Positions 39,639 through 47,722 of a stretch of 64,000 bases of DNA are shown here, in pieces. The notes under the pieces were generated by a model, which saw nothing but the letters and a program-made list of their open reading frames with translations, made no database searches and had not been told where the DNA came from. This DNA comes from Paenibacillus graminis (GTDB lineage: Bacteria > Bacillota > Bacilli > Paenibacillales > Paenibacillaceae). The translations under genes were made by a program, and so were the position numbers. Every line of letters starts with the position of its first letter. The stretch's first letter is position 1. The DNA lies in assembly GCF_000758705.1 (NCBI RefSeq), contig NZ_CP009287.1:682001-746000 (forward strand), written 5' to 3'.

Positions 39639-41120
39639 ATGACAATACATGAACAGCAGAGTGAAATACAGCAGGAAGCTAAGTTATTCTTCAGCCGCTT
39701 CCTGCTGGAATGGTATCAAGGCCAGAAAAGGGATTTGCCCTGGCGGCGCCACCGCAATCCTTATTACATCTGGATATCGGAGATTATGCTGCAGCAGACC
39801 AGAGTGGATACGGTAATTCCTTATTTTAACCGTTTTATTGAGCGTTTTCCTACGGTGGAGTCGCTGGCCGATGCCCCGGAGGAGGAGGTGCTGAAGTGCT
39901 GGGAGGGACTCGGCTACTATTCCCGGGCCCGGAACCTGCAGCATGCAGCCAAGCAGGTGAAAGAGCAATATGGCGGACAGGTACCCAATGACCGTGACGC
40001 CGTGTTTGGCTTGAAGGGCGTAGGTCCTTACACAGCGGGCGCCATCCTTAGCATAGCCTTCAACCGGCCGGAACCGGCGGTGGACGGCAATGTAATGCGG
40101 GTGCTGTCCCGCTATTTCCTCATTGAGGATGATATCGCCAAGGGGCCTACCCGTGTTGCGATGGAACGGCTCGCCGCGGAGCTGATCCCTGAAGGAGAGG
40201 CTTCGCATTTCAATCAGGCGCTGATGGAGCTTGGCGCGCTCGTCTGTACGCCGAAATCACCGCGCTGCCTTCCGTGTCCGGTGATGGAGCACTGCGCCGC
40301 GAGGCTGGCGGGCTGCGAAACTTCGCTGCCCGTCAAGACCAAGGCGAAGCCGCCGCGCCCGGAGGAGCGCCTGGCGGCCCTGGTGGAAGGCCGCGGCGAG
40401 CACGCGGGCCGGGTGCTCATCCGGCAGCGGCCAGTAAGCGGGCTTCTAGCCCGCATGTGGGAGCTGCCGCACTGGCCTGCGCCGCCTGCGGAAGGCGGCA
40501 GGGGCGGCGCGCTGCTGCCGGAGGCCGCGGCGCTGGACCGGCTGCGCCGGTCCCTGAGGCAGGCCGGGATTCCTGCCCGGCCGGAAGAGCACTGGATGGC
40601 TGCGGAACATACGTTCAGCCATATTGTGTGGACCCTGCAGGTGTACCGCTGCAGGGAAGAGGACGTCCGCGCGCTGCCTGTGGCGGCGGAAGGGCGGGCG
40701 GCGTATGCCGCCGGGCAGTCCCCGGATGTCGGGGATGCCGGGCGGCCAGCCGGCGCAGGCGGGCCTCCGGGTTCGGCCGCAGCCAGCGTCAGCAGCGCAG
40801 AGCAGTCTGCCGCGACAAGCATCGGCGGCGCAGAGCGTCCGGCCGCTGGCAATGAAACGCCTGCCTTGAACGCCGCTGCGGGCAGCCCCGCCGCGTTATC
40901 ATCCGGCGGCGGCACGCCCGGCTTGTTCAGTGCCGTTGGCGCCTCAACCGGGCTGCCTGCCGGAGACGGTGACTCCATAGAGCCGTTTGCGGACGGCGGC
41001 GGCAATCCCGGGGATGGCGGGGCAGTACGGTGGATCAATCGTGAGGATATGGCTAATTATGCCTTTCCGAACGTCTTTTTGAAGCTGCTGAACCGCTATT
41101 TTGATGAACAAAATGGATGA
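39639..41120 (+). CDS. mutY: A/G-specific adenine glycosylase with a low-complexity insert
   Basis: A 493-residue MutY, which removes adenine mispaired with 8-oxoguanine or guanine. The catalytic part shows WRRHRNPYYIWISEIMLQQT, the helix-hairpin-helix GLKGVGPYTAGAILSIAF with the catalytic Asp in PAVDGNVMRVL, and the iron-sulfur ligands in CTPKSPRCLPCPVMEHC. The C-terminal NUDIX-like domain (HTFSHIVWTLQVYRC) is split by about 120 residues (344-463) rich in Ala, Gly, Pro and Ser. Without it the length (about 373) would be normal for the family. The insert is very GC-rich. ATG 39639 follows CAAGGAGATAACG. Confidence 0.93.
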   Translation: MTIHEQQSEIQQEAKLFFSRFLLEWYQGQKRDLPWRRHRNPYYIWISEIMLQQTRVDTVIPYFNRFIERFPTVESLADAPEEEVLKCWEGLGYYSRARNLQHAAKQVKEQYGGQVPNDRDAVFGLKGVGPYTAGAILSIAFNRPEPAVDGNVMRVLSRYFLIEDDIAKGPTRVAMERLAAELIPEGEASHFNQALMELGALVCTPKSPRCLPCPVMEHCAARLAGCETSLPVKTKAKPPRPEERLAALVEGRGEHAGRVLIRQRPVSGLLARMWELPHWPAPPAEGGRGGALLPEAAALDRLRRSLRQAGIPARPEEHWMAAEHTFSHIVWTLQVYRCREEDVRALPVAAEGRAAYAAGQSPDVGDAGRPAGAGGPPGSAAASVSSAEQSAATSIGGAERPAAGNETPALNAAAGSPAALSSGGGTPGLFSAVGASTGLPAGDGDSIEPFADGGGNPGDGGAVRWINREDMANYAFPNVFLKLLNRYFDEQNG

Positions 41121-41228
41121 TTTCGCTCACATGCTGAATAGAGTACCGACAGTGATTGCTCTGCAGGCGGGGCTTGGGATCAGAAAACAAATGGGCGGGA
41201 TCGTGCGTGAGCTGCAGGAAAGAAGTGA

Positions 41229-41410
41229 AGTGGAATAAGGAAACTTAAACGGACACAGAAGCTTTCGGCAGAGGGAATAGTGGGAAAAAGTAGACTTAAA
41301 TTAAGCGAATTTGCCTCAAAAAGCAAAAAGTGGCCGGATTAGGTATCCTTTTTCCACCTAATGCTTGTGGAGAAGCGGAATGAACAGGAATAAGTTTCAC
41401 TTTTTCCACT
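41229..41410. repeat. Inverted-repeat element, copy D (TGGAAAAAG family)
   Basis: Forward arms GTGGAATAAGGAAACTTAAA (TGG at 41231) and TGGGAAAAAGTAGACTTAAA (TGG-equivalent at 41282) face reverse arms TTAGGTATCCTTTTTCCACC (CCA ends 41356) and AAGTTTCACTTTTTCCACTT (CCA ends 41408). Spacings are 51 and 52 bp and the outer span is 178 bp, as in copies A and B. It lies between convergent mutY and sodA. Confidence 0.8.
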
Positions 41411-41514
41411 TAAGGCTAGCCGCACGATGCGTAGAGGCGCTCCAGGAGGATAAGGCTCATAAGGCTTGCCGCAGGATTCGTAGAGGGCGCCCAGGCAGGG
41501 CTAGGCTAAAATCC

Positions 41515-41557
41515 AAAATGGCTACACCGTCTATGATTGGACGGTGTAGCCGTTTTG
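41515..41557. terminator. Bidirectional terminator between mutY and sodA
   Basis: AAAATGGCTACACCGTC ... GACGGTGTAGCCGTTTT (one outer mismatch or wobble), with A- and T-runs. Confidence 0.85.
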
Positions 41558-41592
41558 TTCTGTTTCATGCAGCTGATTTATACTGCAGAAGC

Positions 41593-42201
41593 TTATTTTG
41601 CGCTTTCGTAGCGTTTGCCGACTTCTTCCCAGTTGACTACGTTCCAGAAGGCTTTGATGTAGTCAGGGCGTTTGTTTTGATAGTTCAGGTAGTAAGCGTG
41701 TTCCCATACATCCAGTCCGAGGATCGGAGTAGCGCCTTCGCTGATCGGGTTGTCCTGGTTCGGTGTGCTGGTAACCGCCAGCTTACCGTCTTTAACAACA
41801 AGCCAGGCCCAGCCGCTGCCGAAACGGGTAGTTGCCGCAGTAGCGAAATCTTCTTTGAATTTATCGAAGCCGCCAAGCTCGCTGTCAATTGCCGCTGCCA
41901 GTGCGCCTGTTGGTGCGCCGCCGCCGTTCGGTCCGATGACTTCCCAGAACAGGGTATGGTTGGCATGTCCGCCGCCGTTGTTGCGGACAGCAGTACGGAT
42001 CGCTTCAGGTACTGCGTTCAGGTCGGTAAGAAGCTCATCGATGCTCTTGCCCTGCAGTTCGGGTGCCTTTTCCAGAGCGGCGTTCAGGTTCGTCACGTAT
42101 GTGTTATGGTGCCTGTCATGGTGAATCTCCATCGTCAATGCGTCGATGTGCGGTTCAAGAGCGTTGTTCGGATACGGAAGTGCCGGTAATTGAAATGCCA
42201 T
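41593..42201 (-). CDS. sodA: Superoxide dismutase [Mn/Fe]
   Basis: A 202-residue enzyme converting superoxide to peroxide and oxygen. The start [18 protein letters not shown] and the metal ligands are in place: His in [14 protein letters not shown], His in [10 protein letters not shown], and the Asp and His of [19 protein letters not shown]. The Gly-Gly-Gly-His region ([20 protein letters not shown]) and the SGWAWLV motif favour the manganese type, without proving it. CAGGAGGGATTTTTCC precedes the ATG. A second, longer SOD gene lies 4.3 kb away at 46463. Confidence 0.95.
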   Translation of the reverse strand: MAFQLPALPYPNNALEPHIDALTMEIHHDRHHNTYVTNLNAALEKAPELQGKSIDELLTDLNAVPEAIRTAVRNNGGGHANHTLFWEVIGPNGGGAPTGALAAAIDSELGGFDKFKEDFATAATTRFGSGWAWLVVKDGKLAVTSTPNQDNPISEGATPILGLDVWEHAYYLNYQNKRPDYIKAFWNVVNWEEVGKRYESAK

Positions 42202-42793
42202 GGAAAAATCCCTCCTGAGTGGTATTTGAATTTGTATGGATAAAGAATTTTGGCGGTCTTGACGTCAAAACCCCTTATTTCCGATGTACCTTATAGGTTA
42301 TGTACCCGATAAGATACTATTATTAAACCGTATCTGGAACAATAATGCAACACTAAACAAACATAAATGTTTGAGAAGTAACGAAGCTTCGAAACCTGAC
42401 TGCAAGTGTCAACGCTATGTTAAAAGCGAAAAAGCCGCTGCCGGCATTTGTTTACACGACAATAATTACCTTAAAAAAGGGTTTTATGTAACATAATGAC
42501 ATGCAAACGCTTTATATCAAGCGCTTTCAAAAGAAAATTGATGATATCGCTAGAAAAGTGTGCTTTAATAGACTTAAAAGCAGGTATTCCTCGTTTTTTG
42601 AAGTTTAAAGAAGTTATTAACTGTTTAACATTAGGTTAATACTTCTTTAGTCGCTGGAGAAGCAGCTGCCTTGTTTGATTTCAGCGATCACTTTCCGAAA
42701 TCATTCATTTGCTTTTCTTTTTCCTTTTTATGCCGTTACGGGAACTCCTTCTTTTTGTTAAATTCTAAGCCATAGAAAAGGGAGATTTAAAGA
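42202..42793. other. Long AT-rich intergenic region
   Basis: About 590 bases between the divergent sodA and GNAT genes. No gene is supported; one short frame here has no ribosome site. Around 42509-42524 stands AAGCGCTTTCAAAAG, which resembles half of a catabolite-response element but does not fit the full consensus. Confidence 0.4.
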
Positions 42794-43213
42794 ATGCACG
42801 TTCGTTCCTTTCAATTAAGCGACGTTACCCCTGTGACTGAACTGCTGCAGACCGCATTATCGGAAGAATGTTTCGAGAGCACTATCGAGCCTTTCTCCAG
42901 GCAGCTTTCATGGGACTCTGATCTCATTGTTGTAGCCGAGGATGAAGGGGAGATTGTTGGTGCGCTGATTGGTACGATCGAGAAGAATCACGGCTGTTAT
43001 TTCCGCATTGCCGTCCATCCCGAATACCGCCGCAGAGGAATCGGCAGAGGTCTTGTATCGGCGATGGAGCACAAGTTTCAGGCACGCAAGGTCAGCGGTA
43101 TTTACGTAGCCGTCGACGAACATAATTCATTTGCGCTGCCGCTCTATGAAGCAATGGGTTATGGCGAGAATCAAATCTTCAAGTCGGTACGGAAGCTCAG
43201 CATTGTTGGATAA
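42794..43213 (+). CDS. GNAT family N-acetyltransferase (RimI-like)
   Basis: A 139-residue single-domain acetyltransferase. The acetyl-CoA loop is RIAVHPEYRRRGIGRGLVSAM and the closing part is YVAVDEHNSFALPLYEAMGY, both textbook GNAT motifs A and B. The N-terminus begins VRSFQLSDVTPVTELLQTAL. Substrate is unknown. AAAAGGGAGATTTAAAGA stands before the ATG. It is monocistronic and is followed by a strong hairpin terminator. Confidence 0.9.
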   Translation: MHVRSFQLSDVTPVTELLQTALSEECFESTIEPFSRQLSWDSDLIVVAEDEGEIVGALIGTIEKNHGCYFRIAVHPEYRRRGIGRGLVSAMEHKFQARKVSGIYVAVDEHNSFALPLYEAMGYGENQIFKSVRKLSIVG

Positions 43214-43360
43214 GCGCTTTGATTCCGGTGCTGCGTAAGCGGAAACATTTTCTAGAATAGAGAACTACTGCGATTGTACGCCTGCAATGATTATTAGTAT
43301 TATGAGTACATACTTTTAATATTGATTTGCGTGCTTGCATAGTCTGATTCATTATACTGA

Positions 43361-43408
43361 AGCATATCTTCCCAAGTCCATTGCAAATGGCCGGGAGATA
43401 TGCTTTTC
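43361..43408 (+). terminator. Terminator after the GNAT gene
   Basis: AGCATATCTTCCC ... GGGAGATATGCTTTT with a 17-20-base loop that pairs internally (CCATTGCAAATGG). Confidence 0.8.
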
Positions 43409-43454
43409 TATTGTTATGGGACTTGAATACCAATGAAAAGCAAGAAGGTGGCCT

Positions 43455-44072
43455 ATGAACCGGGAGCTTGAAGAAGATTTCATGCGGAGCCGCAAGCACA
43501 GATACCGGTCCGTTACTCACCGGAGGACCGGCTCCTTATCAGGAACGGGCTGGGTTCGCGATCTCCGGGATTGGCTGGTTACCGCTGCTGTTGTATTTGC
43601 CTTGATGTCACTGCTCAATATTTTTGTGTTCAACGTTTCTACGGTTATAGGCCAGTCCATGCAGCCAACGCTGTTTGAGGGTGAAAAATTGATTATTAGC
43701 AAGATATCATTAACCTTTGCCAGTCCTAAGCGGAGTGATGTGGTTGTTCTGCATGACCCGAGCACCGGTCCGGACCGCAAGGAGTATCTGGTTAAACGGA
43801 TCATCGGAATACCCGGCGACAGGATTGAGGTGCGGAACCACAAGCTGTACGTGAATGGCAAGCTTTTCGCCGAGTCCTATGTGGACACGGAAATTCAAGA
43901 CCCGGATTTTGCCGAGCTTACCGTTGAAAAGGGAACCTATTTTGTGATGGGTGACAACCGGCATGCCGGGGCGAGCAAGGACAGCAGGTATTTTGGCGCC
44001 GTCCCGCAGAAACGTATTGTCGGCAAGGCTGCGTATATCTGGTGGCCTCTTAGCAAAGCAAATGCACTATAA
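43455..44072 (+). CDS. lepB: Type I signal peptidase
   Basis: A 205-residue membrane-bound protease that cuts signal peptides from exported proteins. After a basic N-terminus (RSRKHRYRSVTHRRTG) comes one membrane helix (WLVTAAVVFALMSLLNIFVF). The catalytic serine is in VIGQSMQPTLFEGE, the lysine in EYLVKRIIGIPGDRIEV, and the last conserved block is FVMGDNRHAGASKDSRYFG. One N-terminal helix and this length are typical of Gram-positive SipS-type enzymes. AAGAAGGTGGCCT precedes the ATG. queG follows after 18 bases. Confidence 0.94.
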   Translation: MNRELEEDFMRSRKHRYRSVTHRRTGSLSGTGWVRDLRDWLVTAAVVFALMSLLNIFVFNVSTVIGQSMQPTLFEGEKLIISKISLTFASPKRSDVVVLHDPSTGPDRKEYLVKRIIGIPGDRIEVRNHKLYVNGKLFAESYVDTEIQDPDFAELTVEKGTYFVMGDNRHAGASKDSRYFGAVPQKRIVGKAAYIWWPLSKANAL

Positions 44073-44090
44073 GTGAAGGAGAAGGCGGTA

Positions 44091-45335
44091 ATGAACAATA
44101 ACATCCAGGCATCTTATGCTCCCCCGCCTTCGAATTGGGAAGGTCTTAAGGCTGAAATTAAGGCTGCTGCACCGGAAATAGGTATTGATGATATCGGATT
44201 CGCGACAGCGGAGCCGTTTTTATATTTAAAAAATATACTTCAGGAGCACCGTGACAACGGTTATGATTCCGGCTTCGAGGAACCGGATCTCGATAAGCGG
44301 ACCATCCCCGCCCTGCAGTCCGGCGGGCAGCCGCAGTCCATTATCGCCATCGCTGTAGCCTATCCCTCCAAAATGGAGAACCCGCCGAAGTCGGAGCCTG
44401 GCGCACGCCGCGGCATCCTGGCCCGGGCCTCATGGGGCCGGGATTATCATCATGTGCTGCGTGAGGCATTGGCGAAGCTTGAGGCCTTCATTCGCGAGCG
44501 GGTGCCGGGGGCGGAGCTGGAGAGCATGGTGGATACAGGGGTGCTGGTCGACAGGGCGGTTGCCGAGCGGGCAGGCATCGGCTTCAGTGCCAAAAACTGC
44601 AGTATTATCTCTCCTGCATGGGGCTCATGGATTTATCTCGGGGAGATGGTAACGAATATTCCCTTTCCGCCGGATACACCCGTGGAGGAGGGCTGCGGGA
44701 GCTGTACGAAGTGTATTGACGCCTGCCCTACTGGTGCACTCGTAGGTCCCGGACAGCTGAATGCCCAGGCCTGTATTTCATATCTGACCCAGACGAAGGG
44801 CTTTCTGAGTGATGAGTACATGACCAAGATCGGCAACCGGCTGTACGGCTGCGACACCTGCCAGATCGTCTGCCCGAAGAACCGGGGGAAGAATTGGAAT
44901 CACCGTCCGGAGCTGCTGCCTGATCCGGAGATCGTGAAACCGCTGCTGCTGCCGATTCTTGAGCTGAGCAACCGCGAATTCAAAGAGCAGTTCGGCAGCA
45001 GCTCTGCGGCCTGGCGGGGCAAGAAGCCGATTCAACGCAACGCGGTGATCGCACTTGGCAATTTCAAGGAGGCCGGGGCTGTGCCGAAGCTGACGGAAAT
45101 TGTGCTGAAGGAAGCCCGCCCGGAGCTGCGGGGAAGTGCGGCCTGGGCGCTCGGACGCATTGGAGGCGCAGAAGCGCTGGCGGCTGTCAAGCTGGCGCTG
45201 CACAAGGAAGAGGACGCTACCGTCCGGGAGATGCTGGAACGGGCACAGGACAAGCTGCTGGAACGGCAGGAGGCGGAGGAGCATGGTGGAGTCAGTGCAC
45301 AAGGCGGGGGATCTGGAGACGGCCGTATATTATGA
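44091..45335 (+). CDS. queG: Epoxyqueuosine reductase
   Basis: A 414-residue cobalamin-dependent iron-sulfur enzyme for the last step of queuosine synthesis in tRNA. Two 4Fe-4S motifs are visible: GCGSCTKCIDACPTGALVGP and LYGCDTCQIVCPKNRG. The region FSAKNCSIISPAWGSWIYLG lies before them, and the C-terminus carries HEAT-type repeats (RNAVIALGNFKEAGAVPKL and RGSAAWALGRIGGAEAL). Bacillus forms of the family share this HEAT tail. ATG 44091 follows AAGGAGAAGGCGGTA; a GTG at 44073 lies inside that ribosome site. Confidence 0.94.
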   Translation: MNNNIQASYAPPPSNWEGLKAEIKAAAPEIGIDDIGFATAEPFLYLKNILQEHRDNGYDSGFEEPDLDKRTIPALQSGGQPQSIIAIAVAYPSKMENPPKSEPGARRGILARASWGRDYHHVLREALAKLEAFIRERVPGAELESMVDTGVLVDRAVAERAGIGFSAKNCSIISPAWGSWIYLGEMVTNIPFPPDTPVEEGCGSCTKCIDACPTGALVGPGQLNAQACISYLTQTKGFLSDEYMTKIGNRLYGCDTCQIVCPKNRGKNWNHRPELLPDPEIVKPLLLPILELSNREFKEQFGSSSAAWRGKKPIQRNAVIALGNFKEAGAVPKLTEIVLKEARPELRGSAAWALGRIGGAEALAAVKLALHKEEDATVREMLERAQDKLLERQEAEEHGGVSAQGGGSGDGRIL

Positions 45336-45367
45336 GGAAATGGCTTCCCGTCTACTTCATTTGCCAA

Positions 45368-45396
45368 TTGCTGTCCAGTTCTTGAAATGCTATGAT
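45368..45396 (+). promoter_or_regulatory. Sigma-A-like promoter of yneF
   Basis: TTGCTG at 45368-45373, 17-base spacer ending in TGC, and TATGAT at 45391-45396 (extended -10 form). It lies 58 bases before the yneF start. Confidence 0.6.
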
Positions 45397-45453
45397 AGAT
45401 TCGCGTGCCTACAGCGGCATTGCGGACAACTCAAGTACAGAGGTGGACTTTAG

Positions 45454-45705
45454 ATGAACATTGCATTGCCAATTATTACGCTTGTCGTTGGTCTGATCGG
45501 CGGATTCTTCATTGGAGTGTATTATCTGCGCAGACAAATGACAACGATGCAGAATGATCCGGAAATGCTGCAGAAGGTAGCCAAACAGATGGGTTATAAC
45601 TTGAACGGCAAACAGATGCAGCGTGCCCAGCAGATGATGAAGAACAGCAATCAGCCGGGACGGGCACCAGCGGCAGGAAAAAGACAAGGCCGCAAAGGAA
45701 AGTAA
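45454..45705 (+). CDS. YneF family (UPF0154) small membrane protein
   Basis: An 83-residue protein with one N-terminal membrane helix ([23 protein letters not shown]) followed by a basic cytoplasmic part. The stretch [20 protein letters not shown] is the family signature. The tail is low-complexity and basic ([18 protein letters not shown]). UPF0154 has no known function. CAGAGGTGGACTTTAG precedes the ATG, and a promoter-like sequence lies just upstream. Confidence 0.9.
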   Translation: MNIALPIITLVVGLIGGFFIGVYYLRRQMTTMQNDPEMLQKVAKQMGYNLNGKQMQRAQQMMKNSNQPGRAPAAGKRQGRKGK

Positions 45706-45755
45706 CCGGTCCCGGACAAACGGAAATAGATACGGGTACGGAAGGGGGAGGCTTC

Positions 45756-46349
45756 ATGGGGGGCGTCAAGGATTATATGAACGGCAAGGTTGCTGCAAAC
45801 CGGGACCAAATCGAGTACCATGTTGAGAAAATACTGGAATTAATCGGGGAAGATACCGGCCGTGAAGGGCTGCTGGAAACACCGGCCAGAGTTACACGGA
45901 TGTACGAGGAGATTTTCGGCGGGTATTCGATTGATCCCCGTGAGGCGCTTGGTGTGACCTTTGATGAGTCTCACGAAGAGCTGGTGATCGTAAAGGATAT
46001 CGTCTATTATAGCCAGTGCGAGCATCACATGGCCCCTTTCTTTGGCAAGGTGCATATCGGATATATCCCCAGCGGACGGATTGCCGGACTTAGCAAGCTG
46101 GCCCGTCTTGTGGAAGCTGTCAGCCGGCGCCTGCAGGTGCAGGAACGCATTACGGCGCAGATTGCCGATATTATGACAGAGGTCCTGAATCCTCATGGTG
46201 TGATGGTTGTTGTGGAAGGAGAACACCTGTGCATGTGTGCCCGCGGGGTGAAGAAGCCCGGCAGCAAGACGGTAACCATGGCAACGCGTGGGACTTTCCG
46301 TGAGGATGCTGCTGCACGGGCGGAGTTTCTGGCCCTGATTAAAGAATAG
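45756..46349 (+). CDS. folE: GTP cyclohydrolase I
   Basis: A 197-residue enzyme catalysing the first step of folate (tetrahydrofolate) synthesis from GTP. The zinc ligands are Cys and His in [20 protein letters not shown] and Cys in [20 protein letters not shown]. Other blocks are [20 protein letters not shown] and [20 protein letters not shown]. Queuosine precursors also derive from GTP through this enzyme, so the proximity to queG is functionally coherent. GAAGGGGGAGGCTTC precedes the ATG. Confidence 0.95.
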   Translation: MGGVKDYMNGKVAANRDQIEYHVEKILELIGEDTGREGLLETPARVTRMYEEIFGGYSIDPREALGVTFDESHEELVIVKDIVYYSQCEHHMAPFFGKVHIGYIPSGRIAGLSKLARLVEAVSRRLQVQERITAQIADIMTEVLNPHGVMVVVEGEHLCMCARGVKKPGSKTVTMATRGTFREDAAARAEFLALIKE

Positions 46350-46384
46350 AAGACAGGGGCTTTTGCCCCGTTTCTGTATACGGT

Positions 46385-46427
46385 AAAGAGCCCTTCCGGC
46401 ACTGTGAAGTGACGGGAGGGCTCTTTT
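46385..46427. terminator. Terminator between folE and the fused SOD gene
   Basis: AAAGAGCCCTTCCG ... CGGGAGGGCTCTTT with a 14-base loop, between convergent genes. Confidence 0.85.
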
Positions 46428-46462
46428 ACCTTTGCCTGCGGAAGGGCTGTTGCCCAACGCTG

Positions 46463-47641
46463 TCAGAAGGGCTGCCAGACCAGCTTCCGGGCGGCATTGA
46501 AGCGCTCGGAGACATAAGGCCAATTTACAACCTTCCACCAGTCCTTGATGTAATCCGCGCGGTTATTCTGATGCTTAAGATAATATGCGTGCTCCCATAC
46601 ATCAAGAGCCAGCAGGGGGACGACATCCCATTGGGAGAGATTCTGGTGCTTCTCCGCTGTCAGGATTTCCAGTCTGTGGCTGCGCGGGCTCCAGACCAGA
46701 ATCGCCCAGCCCCCGCCCTCCACTTTATTGGCCGCCTCCGTGAACTGTTCCTTGAAGGCCTCGTAGCTGCCAAAGCTGTGCTCTATGGCATCCAGCAGTG
46801 CGCCTGTCGGACGGCCTCCCCCTTGCGGTGACATGACGTTCCAGAAGATGGTATGCAGATAATGGCCGGCTCCATTGAAGGCAAGCTCCCGCTCCCAATG
46901 CTTCACCAGGTCAAAATCTTTGGTTTTCCGGGCTTCAGCCAGCTTCTTCTCCGCCTTGTTCAGCCCGTCTACGTAGCTTTGATGATGCTTATCATGATGA
47001 ATCCTCATGGTTTTTTCGTCGATGTAGGGCTCAAGCGCATTATAGGCATAGGGGAGGGGAGGCAGGGTGTGGCCCCCGATCGGGACCGTGCCCTGTTCCC
47101 GAATCCCGGAGGACTGAAGAATCAAGGGAACCTGCGGGCCAGGCCCGGTCTGGCTGTCTTTGGGCTTATGCTCATCCGCTGCTCCCGATTGCGGCGCTAT
47201 GTCCTCCCGCATCCAGAGGGGAGCATTTCCGGTTAATGTCAGGGCGCTCAAAACGCCCAAGACATACTCTGACTCCCGGATGATGTGCAGCAGCACGGTT
47301 CCAGCCAGCGGATGGGCTTTTACAGCGGCGCTTCCCTCCATCAGGGCATACAGCTGCCGGATGAACTCGCGGGACTGGGAGCAGGCCACCTGGAGAAGCT
47401 GTTCTGTTCCGGCGGCCAGCTCTGCCGGACTGCAGCCCTGAGAAGCCTCAAGCAACTGGCGGGCCGCCTGCTCGGTAGCCCCGAAGACAATAGCCCATTC
47501 GTCGAGCAGCTTCACATACCGCTCTTCAAGCTGAGGGATAACCGCCTTGATGACTACCGTATGCTCCTGCTCCTGTTTTTTCCAGAATGCAATTTCTTCG
47601 AGAATACGCACTGGCAGCACTTGCCCGTATAGATCCGGCAT
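46463..47641 (-). CDS. Superoxide dismutase with N-terminal helical domain
   Basis: A 392-residue fusion. Residues about 1-170 are helical (EIAFWKKQEQEHTVVIKAVI, SREFIRQLYALMEG, AGTVLLHIIRESEYVLGVLS) and resemble DUF2935/hemerythrin-like bundles. A Pro- and Gln-rich linker follows, then a complete SOD domain (about 200-390) with the metal ligands in TMRIHHDKHHQSYV, GAGHYLHTIFW and [19 protein letters not shown]. The NVMSPQGGG and GGGWAILVWSP stretches are SOD hallmarks. B. subtilis SodF has a shorter N-terminal extension. ATG 47641 follows GGGAGGATTACAGGT, 8 bases away; a start ten codons upstream has no ribosome site. Confidence 0.9.
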   Translation of the reverse strand: MPDLYGQVLPVRILEEIAFWKKQEQEHTVVIKAVIPQLEERYVKLLDEWAIVFGATEQAARQLLEASQGCSPAELAAGTEQLLQVACSQSREFIRQLYALMEGSAAVKAHPLAGTVLLHIIRESEYVLGVLSALTLTGNAPLWMREDIAPQSGAADEHKPKDSQTGPGPQVPLILQSSGIREQGTVPIGGHTLPPLPYAYNALEPYIDEKTMRIHHDKHHQSYVDGLNKAEKKLAEARKTKDFDLVKHWERELAFNGAGHYLHTIFWNVMSPQGGGRPTGALLDAIEHSFGSYEAFKEQFTEAANKVEGGGWAILVWSPRSHRLEILTAEKHQNLSQWDVVPLLALDVWEHAYYLKHQNNRADYIKDWWKVVNWPYVSERFNAARKLVWQPF

Positions 47642-47722
47642 ACCTGTAATCCTCCCGTCATAGATCTTCAACAGTTCATTCTATGTACGGGAGCAGCAGC
47701 TTATGATTTCCACATCGAATTC

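Noticed and set aside
40214..41038. A 274-codon minus-strand ORF opposite mutY
   Set aside because: It is kept open by the GC-rich insert of mutY and shows only low-complexity sequence.
42505..42530. Catabolite-response-element-like AAGCGCTTTCAAAAG
   Set aside because: Only the left half agrees with the consensus. There is no sugar gene nearby.
45287..45453. A short frame beginning ATGGTGGAGTCAGTGC after GAGGAGC, overlapping the end of queG
   Set aside because: It has a ribosome-like site but only 56 codons, overlaps the yneF promoter, and matches nothing I recognise. It is too weak to call.
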